Part shown: piece after piece, positions 57,846 to 64,000 of the stretch
How positions within the stretch are numbered: the stretch's first letter is position 1
How the letters are laid out: every line of letters begins with the position of its first letter
The notes under the pieces: generated by a model
Told to the model about the DNA's origin: nothing
The model's input: the letters and a program-made list of their open reading frames with translations, nothing else
Database searches by the model: none
Assembly (NCBI GenBank): GCA_029531795.1
Contig: JAPEIS010000002.1
Span: 930,001 to 994,000 of the forward strand
Length of the DNA: 64,000 bases
Reading direction: 5' to 3'
Origin: Sclerotinia nivalis
Taxonomy: Eukaryota; Ascomycota; Leotiomycetes; Helotiales; Sclerotiniaceae
Made by a program: the position numbers and the translations under genes

Positions 57846-60800
57846 AAGCGAATATCAAAAATTTCGGCAAAAAGCATCATGCAATATCAGCATAATTCAT
57901 GACCTATAGCATAACGCACATCAACAAAAATTAGTAGCTCATTGAAATGTGCCAATTGCCCATAATTACTCATATCTAGGAATGTTCGGACTAGTGATGG
58001 CATTTTCACAAGGTGGGCTAGAATTTCCCAGCTGATTGAGAAAAGCCATTGCTATACTCCTATGCAAGCATACATAATGCCACCATCATCTGTATGAATC
58101 GTATCTAGTTCCATTGGGTACAAGTGCGAATAGACTGATGTGCTGTTGTAAAATATTTGTTGTTTTGTAAACCCCTCGGAGTTAGACCATCTAGATTGCC
58201 AAACCACGTGCACAGAAGCACCATGGTGGCTCTGAAGAAAAGACGATAGACCATACATCATCCTAGTCATTGGGCATGCTATATTTTCTCCTTTGGTGGC
58301 GGGTAGCATTTCAGTAATTACTTTAGCTTCAGTGTGATTATTTTTAGATGCATTCTTACCAATATTTCAAACATTTAGTATAATTTCAGATGATCACTTA
58401 TGCTACAGTAATTACAAATACTCGGAGGTTATACCGCGTTGCGATTTTTCCTCACCTTCTGGTAATTAATGAATGATATAGCAAAATTGCAACCTATGTT
58501 TTCGCCAATACCAAAGAAGAAACATTGGCAGTTCAGAAACATGACAGCCTCCATATCCTTCCAACCGGGTGCTTCCTTTTCAAAATAATAGACGGGGCTT
58601 GTTGACCATGAAGGTTCAACAAGAACTACCTCCGAGACCTTCACGAAGCCTTCTTCTTGGAGGAAACATATACAAGAAATTGAAGATATTGCGACAGTCC
58701 TCACAAACAAAATGCAATCCTCCGAGCATTGGAGATGAAGACCAGGGGAGGCCATCAGGTTTGTGACAACACAAACCAATCCTCTAATCAACCAAAACTG
58801 CACAACTATTAGTCAGGAAACGATTTTAGTATATTACTTTTCGAACCGTTCACATCGGTGGATGTCGGCCTTGAGACGTATCCATACTTTCTTGATAGCC
58901 AGATTTATGGGTACGGGGAACTTTCTTAAGCTTCTTGTTCACTATTGCAGCAGACAGATATAGTGCCATTTCAAAGACTTGATAAAGGCAGAGGCGATGA
59001 TTCAATGCGCATTTGCCATAAACGTAAAGGTAATGCTACAAAATAGAGTATTATATATGGTCGTTGATGGTAGACCGATGGGCTCAGATATAGATCAGAG
59101 CGGAGGGAAGAACAGGGAAGGAGGAAGGGGAAAAGGACTAGTGGAGAACCAAGAAGTAAATTTTTGGTAATACAACCCCATACTTCCCAAAATGACCGTT
59201 TAGTTTCTGGAACAGTGTCAAATTATGCTTTGTTCCCTGAAAATGGGGTCATGCCTTTCCATGATTTGATGTGTTGGATGCGGACGGACATTTGCCTGCT
59301 ACAATGGATAAGTAAATCACTACATGTGATACATATTTCGAACTTGGCTCTTCAATCTTGTCCACTTAATATATATTTCATCCCAAGATTATCTCACCAT
59401 AACATGGAATGTGGATAAACAAGACCGCTGCCGTCACAAATTGGCTGTGTCTAATCCATGTAATTAACGTAACACGAGATATCAACAAGCAAAAAGATAT
59501 CCTTACTTCAAAAGTAGGACGTAAACAGCTTACGGTCGTGTCTAATTCAGGATAATCAAGTGCTAAGGAATTTTGATGCGCAAAACAGCCGCTATACTTC
59601 AGAACTTGGCTGTATATACTTCACACGTTTTAAGGTTCTAAATCCCTAAATAATACACTCGTTCCAAATAACTTATTAAGTTCAATAAATATTCAAATCA
59701 TCTTCAAAGATTCAACCCTTGAAATCTGTCAGTCAAGCTGCAAGTCTGTAATACACTCCCGTGCGACTTCCGTTTTCGATCCTCTTGCATTGATGCATAG
59801 CTAGATAGGAAGAAGTTTAGGCATTCCATTACATTTTTAACAATGGGCACAGGTGGACTAGTGGGACAGGTGTGGTTTTCAGATTTTATACTAGTAGTTT
59901 GATTTATCGTCGTTCATTCGAGATGTGATTCAACAGCTGGAGCAACTTGCCGTTCAGGAAAATGTCATCATAACCTCAATTAAGAATTCCAGTATTATAG
60001 TCTCGTCTCCTTAGTACGCCAACCTACTAGGGCTCGATGGGGGAAACTTTTAGGGCCACCCGTGATTAGGACTGGGCTACGACGTGGGAAGGCTGCAATC
60101 GCCGAAAGCGGTAGCTGGCTTCGGTTTATTGCTTCGGTTGCATGTTTAAAAATACCGGCACTCCTAAATAGCTTCGGTATCTGTCAATCTGTTGTATATC
60201 TGAGGATGTTCGGCACTGATAGCTTCGGTATTGCTAGACTCGGCACTCACAGTGAATATACAACGGATAGCCTTGGCGTAATATGCTAGTATGGGTGGGG
60301 TGTGGATGTGAATTAGTGCTTTGACCGGCGACCTTAGTTTACTCCTGTTGATGGATTTAAATCGAAGTTAGTCACATGATGTCCGTAGTTAACTTTGGTG
60401 ATATAATTATTTTGCTCGCCCTGAGAATCAGTATATTCTAATAGCAGGCACAGGCAAATTTATATCATATTGTTAGCTTGACAATCATAGACAATCAATA
60501 TTTCACTTTTACCGAGTTTTACCCCTTAATTCCTATTTGCTTTCACGTTTAACAGTTTATTTGCTCACAATCACTTCGTCACATTCATTTCCATGCATAA
60601 TGTTCTGAGAAGTTTATTGGTTGAAAATTCTATGCAGTTTCCAGAAATGTTACAATATCTAGCTAGAGTACTAGAGAGTAATAAATTCCAAAGGTAACAC
60701 ATATTCGAGACAGTCATATCTCAATGAACTAGTCCTTATCCCAATCCATAAACAAAAGCCTTCTTCAGGTTTCATCTCGATCCCTGTAGTAATAACCACA

Positions 60801-60858
60801 CACTACTGTCTGCTAACAGTCTTTCTCCCCTCCACCCTTTTCATCCCTGTACTGTCCC
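57846..60858. other. 3 kb without a recognised gene
   Basis: Minus-strand frames at 58052..58309 (...SVYSHLYPMELDTIHTDDGG...) and 58429..58803 look partly protein-like but match no family I know and have no clear splice partners; they may be remains of one gene. A degenerate repeat with CGGCACT and AGCTTCGGTAT lies at about 60157..60247. Confidence 0.35.
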
Positions 60859-62401
60859 TTAGGGTAATGGCCAAACCCACTGTCTTCTGATAGTCATTTT
60901 TCTCTTCCCTCCCCTTTCATCCCTGCTGCCATCCTGATCCTGAGCTTGAATCTCTTGACGGGCACGACCACGCTTCTTTCTAGGTGGATCAATGTCCATA
61001 TTGCTATCTTCCTGGACAATTTTCTTCTTTGCTTCAATGTTCCTGATGACCCCAAGTCGGTAGAGGTCCCTGACACCAGCCGCGTATCCTGCTTCGTGCT
61101 GAGTATGATGTATTTTTCTGGGAACAACAATTTTCGCCGTAACTCTACTAGCCACGATCGCATCGACATCGAGAACTCTCTCTGCCACCATGGCCGCAGA
61201 CCAAACGTCGTCATGATTTGCTTGTAGGTATTGCTTGGCAATGTGGGAGACCTTCTGGAACAATGTCCAAAATGTATACTTTTTAGCTGGGTGACCGTGT
61301 GGATTGATGCTAAAAACTTGCTGAATTGGTAGAAGTACCAGGGGAAAAGCTAGCTGTTGGAGCCCAGGTGACGCCCCATTTAACACCTGTCGGTTTTGGA
61401 AGAACAAGTCAACAAGTTCACTGCGCTCGGCAATCATGTGAAGAAGCTCCCAGCTTTGAATAAGGAGTGGTGACAGTTGGATATTTTCAACCGTCATATC
61501 TCGCATGGTGTCCGCAACTAGATCCAGAAGCAGACTGTTACGGAGCAACTCGTACAATCCGAATGTGAGTGGCCCGCTTCTTGGGACTACAGCCAGGATA
61601 GTTGTGAGAGCTTCTAAGAGCACTGGATACACGTCTTTCGAATTGTCAACTTCTGAGAGTGTTGGAGATACGTAGCGAAAATTAACCACTGCCATATCGA
61701 CGGAAAGGAGAGCCTGCCAAGCGATGCGAGTATCGGCAAAAGTACACTCCGTAAGGTGAGGAGCCTTGCCACAAGCCAGGCATTGTCCCGAGTTGCAGTT
61801 CACACATGTGACAATGTTTAAATGTGTCTGAGTTGCCTTTGAATTTGGGGCAATTAGACCAGGCTGCTGTTGAACTGGCATCCACATATCCCGAAGTCGG
61901 TATTGAGAGAGCCATCCGCACTTGTAACACTTAACTGATGGACCTAACTCGGCCGCCAGTGCAATTTTGTATTTTGACTGGCTCGCTTGGTTGCTGCGAC
62001 GGGCTTGTTGCCCCACACCACGCTGGGCAATCTTGCATCGATGAGCTTCGTCATCACCATCAGCCTTTCGATCTCTCCATGCATCTTCGAAGTCGTCTTC
62101 AAAATTCTGCACAGAATGTTAACAATTAAATCAGAATATGGTAGTATTGTGAACCTACATTGTTTGAGATGGGGTCGAGAGGAGATTTGGTAGCAGCAAG
62201 AAAAGATACTTGTTTTCCATCTAACTTCAAATCTTGGAGCCTAGGGGGTAGGGCACTGGCTGGGTCAAGAACAGGTCCTTGAGGAGCTTTTATTTGCGGT
62301 AAAGCAATTGATTGGACCGGAGTAGTATTTCGGAATTTGGCTGACTTCAAGTTCACAGTGAACTGTGTGCCCTCAAGGGTAAGGGGACGGGAAGCTGGCA
62401 T
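60859..62401 (-). CDS. IBR-like zinc protein, module family 2, copy D
   Basis: Two exons, 62401..62159 and 62106..60859, with a 52-bp intron (GTAGGT...GTGCAG, phase 0), give 496 aa. The N-terminal block (TQFTVNLKSAKFRNTTP) resembles the start of copy A. The zinc cluster is C141-x2-C144-x37-C182-x2-C185-x4-C190-x2-C193-x4-H198-x3-C202, the same spacing as in copy A at every step although the surrounding residues differ widely. The helical part (NSLLLDLVADTMRDMTVEN, QSWELLHMIAERSELVDLFF, ASPGLQQLAFPLVLLP) matches copy A. The C-terminus is basic (RKKRGR, GGKRK) and probably nuclear. It lies upstream of dioxygenase-like copy B on the same strand, 8 kb apart, with pseudogene C and the small copia between. 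The exact role is unknown. Confidence 0.8.
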
Positions 62402-63546
62402 CTTAGAGGATAATTCGTAGTTATTTTTGATGGGTGGATTTGATGTGTTGTGACTTATGTTGATTGAATACAGAAGTTGTATAGGAAGTAAAATCTTAGA
62501 AGTCGTCGATTTCGGATGTTGTCTCTCGAAAGCTCTGTGTGTGGAAAGAAGAAGATCTGAATTTTCGAGAGGGGATGTGCTCTTTTAACTCAGTGGAAGT
62601 TATGATGGTCTTCGCTGCTCAGAGACAGCAAAACGGTAGTAACGTAACCGTACGAATTAGTTACAAATTCAAGACTAGCTAATCAGCTACAGGCAAACTT
62701 TGATGTACGGTAGCTTCCTTGCTTATCTTGTTTCGCTGATTAGCGCGAATTAGTTGTAGTTGATCTTGAAATACGGCAGTGATTTCGCTTATCCGTGTAT
62801 TCTTGTCAGGCTGATTAGCCACGAGCATACGGCCAATTTTTGGAGTACGGTGGTGAGGTGTCATACTTACGGCCGGGTTGGATACAGCCAGTTTGAGAAA
62901 TATATCTGTTTGCTTACCGACATTTTTTATTATATTGCTTAGCGAACTTAACAATTTACGCTTACTATCAATTTTGGGGCCCATCTTGAATATATATTCG
63001 AATTCAACATGGCCAAACGAATACGTATACATTATTTGTAGATAATTATAACAAATATCTCTTAAGACGAAAGAAATGCAACCTTTGGGAGGAACAGAGT
63101 CTTTTCATGCGCGATTTCCATTACAGAGGACTAGAGCATTTACCAAACTATCGGAAACTTATCTTACAGTTTTCCCAACTCTGGCTCACCTCAAAATGAA
63201 ATGAGGTAGTAGAATACCGAACAAGGGAAGACCAAGTTGTTTCATTGATTTAGCATGGCAGAAAATGGCGAGAGTGATTAGGGCATGCGCAGACTTTGAT
63301 ATTTGGTGTTTCTAGCTTTGGGAACACATGACGCTAATTATCATTCTGATGTCATGTTTTCAAAAGCCAGAGCACAATTGTAATAACGGAGTAGCATGTG
63401 GGATGCAAAACTGAAAAAGATATAACGTCATTCGCTGATGTAAACTTATCTACCCCTTGCGCTAACTTCAACGAGTCAGAAGTAATACATTTGGAGTCTA
63501 ACTTCAGAGTACGAGCTACATACTCGAATCGATAATACTTAATAAA
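62402..63546. other. Upstream region of IBR-like copy D
   Basis: A minus-strand frame from an internal ATG near 62984 (MGPKIDSKRKLLSSLSNIIK..., to 62679) could encode a small basic protein, but it overlaps the TACGG cluster and has no known domain; I do not call it. Nothing else seen. Confidence 0.35.
62636..62880. promoter_or_regulatory. Cluster of TACGG sites upstream of IBR-like copy D
   Basis: TACGG occurs at about 62706, 62772, 62828, 62846 and 62869, with CCGTACG near 62648. The word GAAATACGGCAG (62768..62779) is identical and in the same orientation as at 30189..30200 upstream of copy A. It lies 367 bp above the start codon here and 611 bp above it there. Confidence 0.4.
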
Positions 63547-64000
63547 TCATTCTTTGACTCCCCGTCGCTGTTTTTCTTTCCCTACGAGAGATCGAGCCAT
63601 TGGGGATAACCAGATGTTAGGCCCCTGGACGTCCATAGAACCTCTATTTGCTTCAATCGTGGCCTCGATTTCTTTAGCAACAACACGATTACTGCTGATT
63701 GTCGTTAATCCAGATGCCCATCCGTACAGAAACACGGACTGATTAACACCAGTTAGGACATTTGAGACGTCGTTGGCAACGATAGGAAGTTCGGACACAA
63801 TATTGGATATATCCACATCCATTACCGCGATGGGTAATTGCCATTCCGAAGGAATGCTGTACTCTGAGAGCTTCTGAAATTCCTCCGCCAGCTGGTCTCT
63901 TGTTAACTCATGATTGAAACCAAATATCAGTTCCATTCGTTGCTTTTCGGTGTCTGTTCCAATTGTGTCTATTATATCTTGAGCTCTTGCAACTGCTTCA
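63547..64000 (-). CDS. Partial unrecognised gene, 5' part beyond right edge
   Basis: An open frame enters from the right edge (EAVARAQDIIDTIGTDTEKQ) and runs 150 codons to a stop at 63547. It has alternating charged and hydrophobic helices (LTRDQLAEEFQKLSEY) and ends with a basic tail (GKEKQRRGVKE). No membrane segment, zinc site or known motif is visible. It is the C-terminal end of a protein on the same strand as the module genes and may be their neighbour; no function can be given. Confidence 0.5.
   Translation of the reverse strand, partial: EAVARAQDIIDTIGTDTEKQRMELIFGFNHELTRDQLAEEFQKLSEYSIPSEWQLPIAVMDVDISNIVSELPIVANDVSNVLTGVNQSVFLYGWASGLTTISSNRVVAKEIEATIEANRGSMDVQGPNIWLSPMARSLVGKEKQRRGVKE

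Noticed and set aside
1..64000. tRNA, rRNA or CRISPR-like arrays
   Set aside because: No tRNA A/B-box pair, rRNA-like block or regularly spaced repeat was seen; CRISPR is not expected in a fungus.

Overview
The window looks like a piece of a filamentous ascomycete genome (Pezizomycotina). Introns are short (about 47-140 bp, GT-AG), the base composition is AT-rich, and the protein families are fungal: 2EXR, RTA1, fungal GT1, Dal5-type MFS and DUF8032. There are LTR retrotransposons, and one carries a pattern of pure transition changes typical of repeat-induced point mutation (RIP). A leotiomycete of the Botrytis/Sclerotinia type is my best guess, from family content only.

Layout. 1-1.6 kb: the 5' part of a UDP-glycosyltransferase gene that runs off the left edge. 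2.9-4.4 kb: a small secreted Cys-rich protein and a small membrane protein. 4.84-10.62 kb: a complete, young Ty1/copia element on the minus strand, with identical 530-bp LTRs and a 5-bp target duplication; its pol is split by a -1 frame change. 13.0-18.9 kb: three 2EXR-domain genes. The first is intact and seems to end in a SUMO/ubiquitin-like domain; the second has a frame break and the third an in-frame stop. 19.3-20.5 kb: an AlkB-type dioxygenase. 21.1-22.0 kb: an RTA1-like gene with an internal deletion. 22.8-23.0 kb: a small CaaX protein. 30.8-34.1 kb: a three-helix membrane protein and an MFS transporter. 34.1-46.2 kb is almost gene-free; its right half looks like a long intron-rich leader for the DUF8032 regulator at 46.2-48.9 kb.

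The most unusual content is a pair of linked gene families present twice, on the same strand and in the same order. Family 1 (24.6-26.6 and 50.6-52.8 kb) is about 630-650 aa. It has a conserved HxD...H core suggestive of a 2-oxoglutarate/Fe(II) dioxygenase and a C-terminal C2H2 finger. Family 2 (28.1-29.6 and 60.9-62.4 kb) is about 500 aa, with an IBR-like zinc cluster of fixed spacing followed by a helical region. A third Family 1 copy at 54.5-55.1 kb is a one-frame pseudogene with three stops, each explained by Gln-to-stop C-to-T changes. Both Family 2 genes have a cluster of TACGG half-sites upstream. Between the second pair sits a small RIP-mutated copia relic (56.19-57.84 kb). I propose a duplicated, co-inherited two-gene module of unknown function. 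The order and homology come from the sequence; any joint role in chromatin or nucleic-acid modification is inference.

Splice sites were placed by eye, using reading frame, GT-AG signals and, where possible, agreement between paralogues.
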